DNA from: Vibrio splendidus
GTDB taxonomy: Bacteria > Pseudomonadota > Gammaproteobacteria > Enterobacterales > Vibrionaceae
Reading direction: 5' to 3'
Length of the DNA stretch: 64,000 nt
Assembly: GCF_001557875.1 (NCBI RefSeq)
Contig: NZ_LNRF01000001.1
Coordinates: 1,488,001-1,552,000 of the forward strand
Of the stretch, positions 19,133 through 27,240 are shown one piece after another. A program made the position numbers and the translations under genes. The first letter of the stretch is position 1; each line of letters begins with the position of its first letter. Below the pieces are notes generated by a model. That model was not told the DNA's origin and ran no database searches. It saw only the letters and a program-made list of their open reading frames with translations.

Positions 19133-19223
19133 CAACGCCACATAAAGGTGTAAGCAACTCTTGGCTATACTTGAGCGAAGCGAAACTGCCAAGCGTAGCG
19201 AATCACTCTTAAGTGCTTTGTTA
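19133..19223 (-). repeat. attC site 1 (short, 91 bp)
   Basis: Ends CAACGCCACATAAAGG... and ...AGTGCTTTGTTA; contains the CTTGAGCGAAGCGAAA centre shared with the sites at 22065 and 30137. The right-hand core is altered (CAACGCCA in place of TAACGCC), so it may recombine poorly. Confidence 0.85.
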
Positions 19224-19239
19224 TGTGCATATCAATAGA

Positions 19240-19608
19240 CTATGCGAACAATGCTTCAAACTCCTGAAAAGGCATTACCTTAACACCTCTATGAGTCTCC
19301 CAACCTTTAACGAAAGGGACACGAACATAAGCCTTAGGTTTAATGTTCTTAATTGTAAAGTCCTGTCGCTTTTCCTTTTTTGTAGGGAACTGAACAAAGC
19401 GCTGCTGTTGTGCCTCAATTTTTCCCAAAAACGCAATTTCATTGTCTTTGTCGATGATATAAATTGGGTCACCAACCTTAATTGATGCGATCTGAGCTTT
19501 GTTTAAAGCATATCCAGTGGAGTGCTCTAGCTCCGACGCTTTCATTACATGGCGCTTACCATTAATTTCAGCTTGTTCAGCAGAGTGTCGTAGGATAAGT
19601 ACATTCAT
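19240..19608 (-). CDS. cassette 2: hypothetical protein
   Basis: 122 residues from the ATG at 19608; not recognised. The protein looks like an alpha/beta fold with a strand pattern GDPIYIIDKDNEIAFLGKI, which could be a small beta-barrel, followed by a basic region. The frame continues 27 codons upstream, but the ATG at 19608 gives the more natural N terminus (MNVLILRHSAEQAE). No membrane helix. A leader of about 137 bp lies between the upstream attC and this start. Confidence 0.65.
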   Translation of the reverse strand: MNVLILRHSAEQAEINGKRHVMKASELEHSTGYALNKAQIASIKVGDPIYIIDKDNEIAFLGKIEAQQQRFVQFPTKKEKRQDFTIKNIKPKAYVRVPFVKGWETHRGVKVMPFQEFEALFA

Positions 19609-19745
19609 TTTAGGTTTACCTTTTAATAATAAAGTGGAGATAGTTCGCCTTAAGAGCTTGATATTTAGCCCCAAAAAAGAAAGGTTCAAGCTCTTTACAT
19701 ATCCCTATAACACATTAGTTGCGAATTCGTTCCTCCGAATGTACA

Positions 19746-19867
19746 TAACGCCCTGTTAAGTTGTTAGCAACGCCACCACGAAACCTAACCATACCACCTT
19801 AAACACAAAACCCAACGATGGAATGAAAAATGCCATGCGTTGGGAATCTGTCTTAAACGCCTTGTAT
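19746..19867 (-). repeat. attC site 2 (122 bp), translated by cassette 3
   Basis: Starts TAACGCCCTGTTAAG; the left-core end reads CTTGTATG instead of TTTGTTATG. Its centre is almost identical to the site at 24631. The usual stop codon formed by the core is lost, so the cassette 3 frame runs through nearly the whole site. Confidence 0.88.
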
Positions 19868-20601
19868 GTGTAATTTCCAAGCGAGAACTCTAACCGAAAA
19901 TACGAAAACTCATCACTTACTGAATTTTTTATACTGCTATTAAATTTTGGTTTCAATGTAACCTTTTGAGTATGCCTCTTTCTTCCGAGGTCAAAGAAAG
20001 ATAATTTTAATTGCAAAGGCTCAATATCACTGAAGTCCCAATCAGAGCCTGAAATCACCTTGTTGTATATCCACATTGTGACCAAAGCTTCGTACGATGA
20101 TGGGATATTAATCAAATGCCCATCCGTAGAAATGGTACTAGGAACTAGATAAGGGAGTTCATTCTCAGGCTCTGTAGTTAATGGCAACAAAGTCGAAATA
20201 TCGCCAACTTTGATGAACACCTCTTCCCCCTCAAGTATTAATTTTTCCTCTATTGGCGTATCTTTCGGACAGGAAATTGCTGCTTTTTGATACAGATTTT
20301 TTACGTCAAATATCCACTCAATCTCCAGATCTTTAGCGACACCTAAACCTACATTAACAATTCTCAAAGTTCTAAACCCCTCATCATTTGGAATCGGGGT
20401 AGACCAAAAACAGGAGAACCGCTCTGAGTTTTCACTATGCTCAATAATAAATTTGCTAGATAAAACTGCGATATCCGGTTTGTAACTTGATTTCCTTTGA
20501 CGTACTAGTTCAAATAAAGAAAGTAAAGCAACCAATGCTGCTACTAAGGCGCCGACACTAGAACCTAACGATATCCAATCAGAGATTTGCATATAACTCA
20601 T
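19756..20601 (-). CDS. cassette 3: membrane-anchored hypothetical protein with an attC-encoded C terminus
   Basis: 281 residues from the ATG at 20601, which follows a GAGG ribosome site. An N-terminal helix (about 8-30, GSSVGALVAALVALLSLFEL) anchors a cytosolic domain of mostly beta character, not recognised. From about residue 246 (YKAFKTDSQRMAFF) to the end, the sequence is encoded by the attC itself and includes a second hydrophobic helix, GFVFKVVWLGFVVALL. In other cassettes the core supplies a stop; here it is mutated. The attC-derived helix could return the C terminus to the membrane. Confidence 0.72.
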   Translation of the reverse strand: MSYMQISDWISLGSSVGALVAALVALLSLFELVRQRKSSYKPDIAVLSSKFIIEHSENSERFSCFWSTPIPNDEGFRTLRIVNVGLGVAKDLEIEWIFDVKNLYQKAAISCPKDTPIEEKLILEGEEVFIKVGDISTLLPLTTEPENELPYLVPSTISTDGHLINIPSSYEALVTMWIYNKVISGSDWDFSDIEPLQLKLSFFDLGRKRHTQKVTLKPKFNSSIKNSVSDEFSYFRLEFSLGNYTYKAFKTDSQRMAFFIPSLGFVFKVVWLGFVVALLTT

Positions 20602-20616
20602 TTTACCTCTTACACA

Positions 20617-20737
20617 TAACGCCCTGTTAAGGTGTGAGCAACGCAATACCGATGCTTCCGCATGCTACTTTAAACAATAAACGCAACGCATAGCAAAAAA
20701 TACCAAGCGTTGCGAATCACTCTTAAACAGATTGTTA
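20617..20737 (-). repeat. attC site 3 (121 bp)
   Basis: TAACGCCCTGTTAAGGTGTGAGCAACGC... to ...CACTCTTAAACAGATTGTTA. Same subfamily as the sites at 21424 and 23020. Confidence 0.93.
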
Positions 20738-20751
20738 TACATTATTCTTAT

Positions 20752-21354
20752 TTAGAATGATTTCATTGATCTCTGCACTCTAGGGTCATTCATGTGACGC
20801 TCTATGTCAATTGCTTGAAATCTATAACAACCATTAACAAGAGTCATATCATCTATAAAGTGGTACAACGGCTCTTTTCCATGATTCTCTGACCTGTTCA
20901 AATCGAAATAGAAATAATCAAGAAAAAGCTGTTCTATATATTTAGCAATACGGTTTTCACACTCGTAAAAGGTAATAAAATATCTGTTATTAGACATCTT
21001 TTTCTTTAAATGCTTATCTACTCTATTTTTTGCCCAGCCCTTACCTACATAAATACATTCAAGCAAATATTGCTCGTTCCTTGAGTCATAGTCAATCACA
21101 TCCCAACATAAATATACTCCCATTTCTCCGGTGATCGCCGACGTTGGGTTACTATAAAGAATCTTTGAAATCTGCTTTCTAAGGTTTCGATAGACGGGAA
21201 AGGAGACCGACCGACCTAAAATCATTTCGATAGAGTTGACTTCAAAGTTAGTTTCTGACGAAAAAGTATTGTTAAAGTCAATGTATGTCTCAGGTAGAGT
21301 ATTAGGGCAGTAAGGAACTATTTCATCTAAAATGAGATTTTTGAATCTAGACAT
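20752..21354 (-). CDS. cassette 4: GIY-YIG-like protein
   Basis: 200 residues from the ATG at 21354. A GIY-YIG nuclease-like core is visible in the centre: GVYLCWDVI strand (GIY element), then CIYVGKGWAKNRVDKHLKK (YIG element with the conserved Gly and Arg), and a helix with the candidate metal Glu in KYIEQLFLDYF. The family cuts DNA; in phage and mobile elements it often serves in defence or restriction. The N-terminal 85 residues are unrecognised. The start has no strong ribosome site, and the frame is open back into the attC. Codon use is AT-rich, unlike the core genes. Confidence 0.68.
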   Translation of the reverse strand: MSRFKNLILDEIVPYCPNTLPETYIDFNNTFSSETNFEVNSIEMILGRSVSFPVYRNLRKQISKILYSNPTSAITGEMGVYLCWDVIDYDSRNEQYLLECIYVGKGWAKNRVDKHLKKKMSNNRYFITFYECENRIAKYIEQLFLDYFYFDLNRSENHGKEPLYHFIDDMTLVNGCYRFQAIDIERHMNDPRVQRSMKSF

Positions 21355-21423
21355 ATTAAAAGAACTAATAAAAAGAGAATTATAATAAAAATTGTTAAGC
21401 TTTGGAAGCAATCCAATAATGTA

Positions 21424-21543
21424 TAACGCCCTGTTAAGGTGTGAGCAAGGCAATACCGATGCCGCCGCATACCACCTTAAACACTAGACGCAACGCATAG
21501 CAAAAATGCCAAACGTTGCGAATCACTCTTAAACAGATTGTTA
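21424..21543 (-). repeat. attC site 4 (120 bp)
   Basis: TAACGCCCTGTTAAGGTGTGAGCAAGGC... to ...CTTAAACAGATTGTTA, of the same subfamily as the sites at 20617 and 23020. Confidence 0.93.
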
Positions 21544-21546
21544 TAT

Positions 21547-22044
21547 TTATGCGCCTTCGGTTGATGGCATCAACGCTCCAACTACTGTTGATAGGATGCT
21601 GTTTCCAATAGTGAAGAGGCGTTGACTCCGTGCTGTTGTCAGTTCCTTATGTCCATGATCAATGTTGCATCGAATCTGGTAAACAACACAGATAAGATTA
21701 GCAAGCCTTGTATTCGAATCGAGTTGTTCGTCAACTACATTTGTAATATCTCTCAAACCATTTCGTCTGAAACGAACATCTGCACTTTCAAACCTTAAAT
21801 CACCCACCGGAGTCTGTTGTAAGTACTGAACTTCGGACTGAAGGTTTCCTAGAATTTCGGTAGCTTTTTGATTGTCAATTGACTCTTCTATAGAGGCAAT
21901 CAAAGCTGCACGCTGATCCACACCCTCAAATTCTGTGCTATATGCCTGAACTATTAGCCAATTATCACGAAATTCGCTAGCAACACCGCCAAGATTATTG
22001 ATTATGTCTAACGCTCTTTGGGCTGCTCTTTCTCTGTTTGACAC
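21547..22044 (-). CDS. cassette 5: HEPN-like protein
   Basis: 165 residues, GTG start 7 nt after AGAGGA. All-helical. Near the C terminus VVYQIRCNIDHGHKE carries Arg, Asn and His spaced as in the RNase motif of HEPN (R-x4-6-H) proteins, followed by a long helix (SQRLFTIGNSILSTVVGAL), the usual order in this fold. HEPN domains are RNases in toxin-antitoxin and abortive-infection systems. No MNT nucleotidyltransferase or other antitoxin lies in the cassette, so a stand-alone role or another partner is needed. The fold call is inference from motif and helix pattern. Confidence 0.62.
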   Translation of the reverse strand: MSNRERAAQRALDIINNLGGVASEFRDNWLIVQAYSTEFEGVDQRAALIASIEESIDNQKATEILGNLQSEVQYLQQTPVGDLRFESADVRFRRNGLRDITNVVDEQLDSNTRLANLICVVYQIRCNIDHGHKELTTARSQRLFTIGNSILSTVVGALMPSTEGA

Positions 22045-22064
22045 ACTAAATCCTCTTAAAAATA

Positions 22065-22155
22065 TAACGCCGCATTAAGGTGTGACGCACGCTTGGCTAC
22101 ACTTGAGCGAAGCGAAAATGCCAAGCGTAAGGAATCACTCTTAAATGCTTTGTTA
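22065..22155 (-). repeat. attC site 5 (short, 91 bp)
   Basis: TAACGCCGCATTAAGG... to ...TTAAATGCTTTGTTA with the CTTGAGCGAAGCGAAA centre; same subfamily as the sites at 19133 and 30137. Confidence 0.93.
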
Positions 22156-22157
22156 TG

Positions 22158-22355
22158 TTACTTTCCACATGCTGGGCATTTGGCTCCATTTCTTGGCGCA
22201 AAACCAATGGCATCGGGAGCTCCACCTTTGTTACGAAACTCAAAGTCATTTCCGAGCCCAGCACCACCGCTTGAAACTTTATGCATTAACTCTGCTTTTT
22301 CTGCTGGAGTTAATTGAGCAACCATACGTAAGATATTATCCACATTTTGACTCAT
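22158..22355 (-). CDS. cassette 6, second gene: small CxxC protein
   Basis: 65 residues. An N-terminal helix (NVDNILRMVAQLTPAEKAEL) precedes a Gly-rich stretch (SSGGAGLGNDFEFRNKGG) and a terminal CPACGK. It begins 7 nt after the stop of the SLATT-like gene with no attC between, so the two share one cassette and probably one transcript. The frame continues upstream into that gene, but the ATG at 22355 is the natural start. The shared terminal CxxCG hints at partner function. Not otherwise recognised. Confidence 0.7.
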   Translation of the reverse strand: MSQNVDNILRMVAQLTPAEKAELMHKVSSGGAGLGNDFEFRNKGGAPDAIGFAPRNGAKCPACGK

Positions 22356-22362
22356 TATTATT

Positions 22363-22947
22363 TTACCTTTTTTGTCCACAACTACGGCAAGTAGAGGTTG
22401 TATGAAATTGATTTGGGCTTTGATCACAAGCGTGACAAGACCCACCATAGAAACTTAAAGAAGAAACATATGCGTACTGCTTTTCTTTCTGACTTACATG
22501 CTGCGATAGGTCAACCAACTCTTGCATCTCAACATCGTTGAGAATTTGGTTGAAACCTTTCATGAGATCAATGTCATCAATTGGGGGGGCGCTAGAGAAA
22601 CGCTTACAACGATTGCAAATGGAGACGTTCCCCTGCATCGATTTAATTGCAGACTCGTATTTATTGTCCCAACCTGAAACAAGAGCCCATGTAGACAAAC
22701 CTAACTGAAAGACACCGATAACTCCTGCTAGAGTAACCGTCCATTCAATTAACTCTGTACTTTTACTAAATGCCAAGTAGACGCCACCAACAGTAATAGG
22801 CATAACAATACCCAAAAATGTAAGCCAAGCTCGCAAGAATTTTAAAGTATTAGCTCGTTTCTCAAATATTTGAGCTGTACCGTAAGCCAAAAACTCTTGA
22901 TGTTTTATTTCAGCCAGAATTTCTTTTCTATCAACAGGTTCTGTCAT
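22363..22947 (-). CDS. cassette 6, first gene: SLATT-like membrane protein with C-terminal zinc ribbon
   Basis: 194 residues. An N-terminal helix leads to two adjacent membrane helices (about 38-60 and 66-90), the SLATT-type layout known in mobile-element effectors. The cytosolic tail has three CxxC pairs: C111/C114, C171/C174 and C187/C190, the last two separated by 12 residues, close to the mobilome protein family described by a CxxCx(11)CxxC pattern. A predicted pore-forming effector with a metal-binding sensor tail is a fair model, unproven. Start ATG at 22947 follows GAG. It is followed by the 65-residue gene. Confidence 0.7.
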   Translation of the reverse strand: MTEPVDRKEILAEIKHQEFLAYGTAQIFEKRANTLKFLRAWLTFLGIVMPITVGGVYLAFSKSTELIEWTVTLAGVIGVFQLGLSTWALVSGWDNKYESAIKSMQGNVSICNRCKRFSSAPPIDDIDLMKGFNQILNDVEMQELVDLSQHVSQKEKQYAYVSSLSFYGGSCHACDQSPNQFHTTSTCRSCGQKR

Positions 22948-23019
22948 ATCAGCTCAAAGTTAATAATAAACAGGACTCATAATACCACCATACATTATAG
23001 TGGTCACCATCTTGTAACA

Positions 23020-23139
23020 TAACGCCCTGTTAAGGTGTGAGCAACGCAATACCGATGCTTCCGCATGCCACCTTAAACACTAAACGCAACGCATAGCAAA
23101 AATGCCAAGCGTTGCGAATCACTCTTAAACAGATTGTTA
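23020..23139 (-). repeat. attC site 6 (120 bp)
   Basis: TAACGCCCTGTTAAGGTGTGAGCAACGC... to ...CTTAAACAGATTGTTA. Confidence 0.93.
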
Positions 23140-23145
23140 TATCAA

Positions 23146-24609
23146 TTACTTCGACGCGCTAAGGTTTTGATATTCTTCTAGAGCAAAACCATCAGTCATT
23201 CCACTAATATAATCAATTACCAACCTCGAGCGATGATAGATCTCAGTTAACCTTTGAGCATTTGACGGAGTCTCTACATCATAAAGATCAGACACTACCG
23301 AAAAGTAAGTGTTCTTATGTTTACTTGATAACTTATGAAATAAACGTGTTTCAATCGGATGGCTTTTTAATCTGTTACTTTGTGCTAAAGTCTTAAATTC
23401 CGAAAATGATAGTTTTATCAGTGGAGAATAGATTTCCAATAAACCAGAGATTACGGCATATCCCTTTAACTCCAAGTTTTCTACTTCAGCGTGATTAAAT
23501 ACATTGTCTACAGATAGAAGCCTTAAAGTCTCAGTTGCTAGGTTATACTTGTCGCACCCATCGAGCAGAGACTCATCAAAAGCCCCCGAAAAAACCAAGT
23601 CATGGTTTTCAACATAACGACTAGCTGCATAGTGCGCAAGATCATTAACTAAAGTAGTACGAAGGGTCAAAATATAAGCATGGTTGCTATTGAATTTCTG
23701 CTCCTTGGCTTTTTCCATAGCTTTTTCAGAAATTGTTAGCAAGTACCCTTCATCAACAACAGTATCATCAACACCCTCCTTACAACGAAAAGATTCCCAT
23801 ATTCTCGTTATTTCAGAATGAAGTTTATCTATTGAAAGAATACCTTTGTCGACTGCATCGTCAACGTCTGCGATACAGTAAGATATATCATCCGCAGCTT
23901 CCATAATATAAGTTAGAGGGAATCTCGCACCATCTTCAATACCAAGCTTTTCTTGTATAGATTTATACAGAGCTTCTTCCGTTAGGTAAAAACCCGGCTT
24001 TTTTTTCCTGTAGCAGAATTCATCATCAGTTGAAGGCTTATCTTCGTAAGCCGCTCTAGTATATTTTACCAAACAAGCCAATTGAGTATATGTAAGATTC
24101 AAAGCTTGAATCTGATGTAGTAGCCTGATTCCCTGTGCGTTACCTTCAAAATTACAAAGATCCTTAATTAATTTCTGGCATTCTGGCTCCTCACCAAAAG
24201 CATCATTTATTAATTTAGCAAGAAAAGTCTTCGTCCATAGATTAATAGCTTCTTCGCCAAAATGCCCAAATGGTGGGTTACCGATATCATGTAGTAAACA
24301 TGATACCTCGACAGCACTAACAAAGCCCTCCGAATACTCCGAGAGATCAATCCCCTGCTTGCTCAGCTCTTTGAGAATAATTTTACTTATGTAGCGGCCG
24401 ACCTGCTGAACTTCTAGCGAGTGCGTTAAACGGCTTCGTACTGCTGCATTAGATTCTAAAGGGAAAACTTGTGTTTTCTGTTGTAAGCGTCTTACTGCTG
24501 CAGAATTCACTGCTCTACCGCGATCACTTTCCATTTCTTCGTTGAAATCTCGACCTCCAATTGTGGAAGATCGAAATCTATCAGATTTTAACTTTTCTTT
24601 ATAATTCAT
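23146..24609 (-). CDS. dgt: cassette 7: dGTP triphosphohydrolase (HD domain)
   Basis: 487 residues, close to E. coli Dgt (505). It hydrolyses dGTP to deoxyguanosine and triphosphate. The set of motifs is intact: SAAVRRLQQKTQVF near residue 38, H63 in RLTHSLEV, H107-D108 in LLHDIGNPPFGHFGEE with H116, FEGNAQGIRLL near 154, and D240-D241 in EAADDISYCIADVDDA. dGTPases are known phage-defence proteins that drain the dNTP pool after infection. A full-length copy in an integron cassette fits that role here. The start ATG follows GGA; the attC begins 21 nt upstream. Confidence 0.93.
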   Translation of the reverse strand: MNYKEKLKSDRFRSSTIGGRDFNEEMESDRGRAVNSAAVRRLQQKTQVFPLESNAAVRSRLTHSLEVQQVGRYISKIILKELSKQGIDLSEYSEGFVSAVEVSCLLHDIGNPPFGHFGEEAINLWTKTFLAKLINDAFGEEPECQKLIKDLCNFEGNAQGIRLLHQIQALNLTYTQLACLVKYTRAAYEDKPSTDDEFCYRKKKPGFYLTEEALYKSIQEKLGIEDGARFPLTYIMEAADDISYCIADVDDAVDKGILSIDKLHSEITRIWESFRCKEGVDDTVVDEGYLLTISEKAMEKAKEQKFNSNHAYILTLRTTLVNDLAHYAASRYVENHDLVFSGAFDESLLDGCDKYNLATETLRLLSVDNVFNHAEVENLELKGYAVISGLLEIYSPLIKLSFSEFKTLAQSNRLKSHPIETRLFHKLSSKHKNTYFSVVSDLYDVETPSNAQRLTEIYHRSRLVIDYISGMTDGFALEEYQNLSASK

Positions 24610-24630
24610 ATTATTTCCAACTGATTGATA

Positions 24631-24752
24631 TAACGCCGCGTTAAGTAGTGAGCAACGCCACCACGAAACCTAACCATACCACCTTAAACACAAAACCCAA
24701 CGATGGAATGAAAAATGCCATGCGTTGGGAATCTGTCTTAAACGCTTTGTTA
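24631..24752 (-). repeat. attC site 7 (122 bp)
   Basis: TAACGCCGCGTTAAGTAGTG... to ...AAACGCTTTGTTA. The centre is nearly identical to the site at 19746, which makes the two the clearest homologous pair in the array. Confidence 0.93.
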
Positions 24753-24757
24753 TATTT

Positions 24758-25828
24758 TTATTGCTTGACTGACTTTATCAATTTTCCAAGTTGTTCTACA
24801 CCATCGAAAGTCGAGGGTATGTTTTCAGTACTAGCAGTAATCCCTGAGAATATGATGTTCTCAAATTTCTCCAACGAGAACTTGTCCTGTTTTTTCATAT
24901 CACTAGCATATTCCGAATAGTTATGAATAAACCGACAAAGTGTCATTCTTAGATCTATTTGCAGTAACTGAGATTGTAATGACTTGTAGTTACTCAGAAG
25001 TACACGGAAATAATAAACAAGAATAGCAATCAATGAGACTGTGGGTAATGCCACTAACATCATGATTCTTGAAAGCTCGGCACCTTTATCGATATTTGCC
25101 AATACAAATACGATTTCTGCACCCAGAGGTAAAACGATTAGTATCGACACTAGCCTTAACCAAAAAAGTACATTTCTTATTTCTTGCTTCTTTTGCTCTG
25201 CGAGCTGATTAAAGCCCTCGCTCAGTCCAACAAAATTAAATGCATCTTTATAACTATCTAGGGACTCTTTTAGTTTACTCGCTTTTTCTTCTCTCTCACG
25301 AAGTTCAACGTCCCATCGATTTTTAGTCTCTTCAAACTCAGAAGTTGCTACGTGAAGCTTTCTAACACTTTCAATCGCTGGGCTATTAGCAATTTCCTTT
25401 AAAATGGCTATCGGCATTTCTCCAATAGAGAAGTAGATATCCGAACGACCCTCATCATTAAAATCGGCAGCATTCTCTGTACAAAACCGTCTAACTCTTT
25501 CCAAGTCGCGATGAATATCATTTGGAGTCGATAGATGATATTCAAGGAGAAACCTAAAGAATAACCCCATAGCACTATCTAAATCATCTTTGTCTAGATT
25601 TGAGGTTCTTTCCGATAGAAAATGCAGCAGATGATCACCAACCCAGCCAATATTTATTTGGCAACGCTCATCCCAAAGCTTTGGGTTACCTTTTATAGCT
25701 TTGCAAACAACAAGTAGGTATTGACCGCGAGTTTTTTCAAAATCTGTTTCATAAGTCAACCCCTCAATACGATTAGTGAACTTCGCTATAACTCGTTGAG
25801 TCGTCTCACTTTCAAAAAATTGGTTCAT
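24758..25828 (-). CDS. cassette 8: membrane protein with coiled coil
   Basis: 356 residues, not recognised. The N-terminal 150 residues are helical and soluble. A charged coiled-coil stretch (about 165-200, ETKNRWDVELREREEKASKL) leads to two membrane helices (about 222-245 and 255-278). A short helical tail of about 75 residues follows. No enzyme motif. The topology (soluble domain, coiled coil, helical hairpin) recalls membrane-acting effectors. Start ATG 4 nt after GGAG; stop 5 nt before the attC. Confidence 0.75.
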   Translation of the reverse strand: MNQFFESETTQRVIAKFTNRIEGLTYETDFEKTRGQYLLVVCKAIKGNPKLWDERCQINIGWVGDHLLHFLSERTSNLDKDDLDSAMGLFFRFLLEYHLSTPNDIHRDLERVRRFCTENAADFNDEGRSDIYFSIGEMPIAILKEIANSPAIESVRKLHVATSEFEETKNRWDVELREREEKASKLKESLDSYKDAFNFVGLSEGFNQLAEQKKQEIRNVLFWLRLVSILIVLPLGAEIVFVLANIDKGAELSRIMMLVALPTVSLIAILVYYFRVLLSNYKSLQSQLLQIDLRMTLCRFIHNYSEYASDMKKQDKFSLEKFENIIFSGITASTENIPSTFDGVEQLGKLIKSVKQ

Positions 25829-25846
25829 ATAACTCCATTAAAAATA

Positions 25847-25966
25847 TAACGCCCAATTAAGGGGTGAGCCACGCTACCACGATACTCAATTTGGACACCG
25901 TAAACACTAAACTTGACCCAAACCAAAAATGCCAAGCGTGGGGAATCCCTCTTAAATTGTTTGTTA
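25847..25966 (-). repeat. attC site 8 (120 bp)
   Basis: TAACGCCCAATTAAGGGGTGAGCCACGC... to ...CTTAAATTGTTTGTTA. CAATTAAGG subfamily. Its end supplies the stop codon of cassette 9. Confidence 0.93.
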
Positions 25967-26587
25967 TAAAACTGGTACCCCGATAATTTCACGCAAACTG
26001 TTCGTTAGCTCTTTCTTAATCTGAGGTACTGTCTTGGCTAACTCGCTAGCCTCTTTTTTATTGTCAAAAATTTCGTCGAGTTGCCCCTCAACGAAGTACC
26101 CTGTATTTGCCAATCTACTTTCTGCACTGCGATGCCCATCAAAACTCCAAAAAGCGTCATTAAGCAAAGCACCAATTAATGAATCGATACTCTCTGGAAT
26201 CAGTATTTGATTTCTTTCATAGTACAAGCGTAACTCTCGATAGGCGGTTTCAAATCGTGCGTATATTGGAGAGTTACCTGTTGCATAGTTAATTGCGTTA
26301 TAAAGCTCAGTATCTACATCTACAATTTTTGTATAAAGTTCGACTAACACTTCTGCTTGTCGCTCGTACACCCCCGCAACTTTGACTCGATAGCGCAGAT
26401 TCTCATTCTCAAGGTTTTCTTTGTGGTTATGTAACTCAGTATCAAGCCTGTTTTTAAGCTTTAATTCATATTCTTTTTGCTTTGATTTAAACCAACTATC
26501 AATAAAATGCTTTGCTAAAAAGGTAATGACACCGAGGACTGAGGCTGGAGCCATAATTAACACAACGATTGCTTCAAACTTATCCAA
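25964..26587 (-). CDS. cassette 9: membrane protein with coiled coil
   Basis: 207 residues if the TTG at 26587 is the start (GGGA lies 10 nt before it); the open frame continues into the attC and has no in-cassette ATG before residue 11. One membrane helix near the N terminus (about 5-28, IVVLIMAPASVLGVITFLA) is followed by a long coiled coil (KSKQKEYELKLKNRLDTELH) and a helical domain. No catalytic motif. Many prokaryotic defence and stress effectors have this shape; the function is unknown. The stop lies in the attC core. Confidence 0.65.
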   Translation of the reverse strand: MDKFEAIVVLIMAPASVLGVITFLAKHFIDSWFKSKQKEYELKLKNRLDTELHNHKENLENENLRYRVKVAGVYERQAEVLVELYTKIVDVDTELYNAINYATGNSPIYARFETAYRELRLYYERNQILIPESIDSLIGALLNDAFWSFDGHRSAESRLANTGYFVEGQLDEIFDNKKEASELAKTVPQIKKELTNSLREIIGVPVL

Positions 26588-26612
26588 TTTCGACCATTCC
26601 CATAAAGTTTTA

Positions 26613-26734
26613 TAACGCCCAATTAAGGGGTGAACAACGCCTCCACCCAACCTAAAGCATTGTGTCATAAACACTAAATTTGAAGTAGAAGCAAAAGTGC
26701 CAAGCGTTGTGAATCCCTCTTAAATTGCTTGTTA
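26613..26734 (-). repeat. attC site 9 (122 bp)
   Basis: TAACGCCCAATTAAGGGGTGAACAACGC... to ...CTTAAATTGCTTGTTA. CAATTAAGG subfamily. Confidence 0.93.
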
Positions 26735-27217
26735 GCCGTACATTGCCCAACGGAAATATGGACGCTGACCATCCATCCGTTCAACTTCTGCGCCTAAGTT
26801 TTTGTAAAACTCGTGAGCTTTGGAGTTATGTGGGCTAGCTGTCCAAGAAATATGAGAAGTTAATGACTTTTGAGCTTCCGTTTTCAAAGCATGCATAAGT
26901 TCAGCACCGTATCCCTTTGACCGATGCTTACTAACAACTAGAAGGTCATCTAGCCAAATAGACGGCTCACCGCGAAAGGATGAATAACGATAGTGAAACA
27001 AGGCGAAACCCTGGACTTCACCATCGACTTCCAATAGCAAAGCGTGGGCAAACGGATAGTCACCAAATAAGGTTCGTTCAATCTTCTCTTCAGTCGTGGA
27101 GATTTCACCGTCGAACCCTTTCATACTTCTGTCAAACTCAGCTTTGTGTCCAATAAGTTCTAACAACTTACTGGAGTCTTGCTTGATCGCTTTCCTTACG
27201 TTCACTTTGTTCTCCAT
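26732..27217 (-). CDS. cassette 10: GNAT-family N-acetyltransferase
   Basis: 161 residues. GNAT fold: the substrate-side strand region ALLLEVDGEVQGFALFHYRY (about 58-77), the acetyl-CoA loop VVSKHRSKGYGAELMHALK (RxxGxG type, about 94-112) and the C-terminal SHISWTASPHNSKAHEFYKNLGA with the catalytic-type Tyr. It resembles diamine or amino-acid acetyltransferases of the Rimi-type GNAT group common in integron cassettes. Substrate unknown; such cassettes can modify toxins, antibiotics or polyamines. The stop is supplied by the attC core. Confidence 0.88.
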   Translation of the reverse strand: MENKVNVRKAIKQDSSKLLELIGHKAEFDRSMKGFDGEISTTEEKIERTLFGDYPFAHALLLEVDGEVQGFALFHYRYSSFRGEPSIWLDDLLVVSKHRSKGYGAELMHALKTEAQKSLTSHISWTASPHNSKAHEFYKNLGAEVERMDGQRPYFRWAMYG

Positions 27218-27240
27218 AACTCAAGTTTCTGGTTGTCGGC

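Noticed and set aside
19213..19485. Plus-strand 90-residue frame in cassette 2
   Set aside because: Antisense to the cassette gene and starting in attC sequence.
22093..22405. Two plus-strand frames (74 and 86 residues) in cassette 6
   Set aside because: Both start in the attC and run antisense to the SLATT and small CxxC genes; no ribosome site or conserved pattern.
24648..24920. Plus-strand 90-residue frame over cassette 8 and its attC
   Set aside because: It begins in the attC and runs antisense to cassette 8, with no ribosome site; a shadow of the real minus-strand gene.
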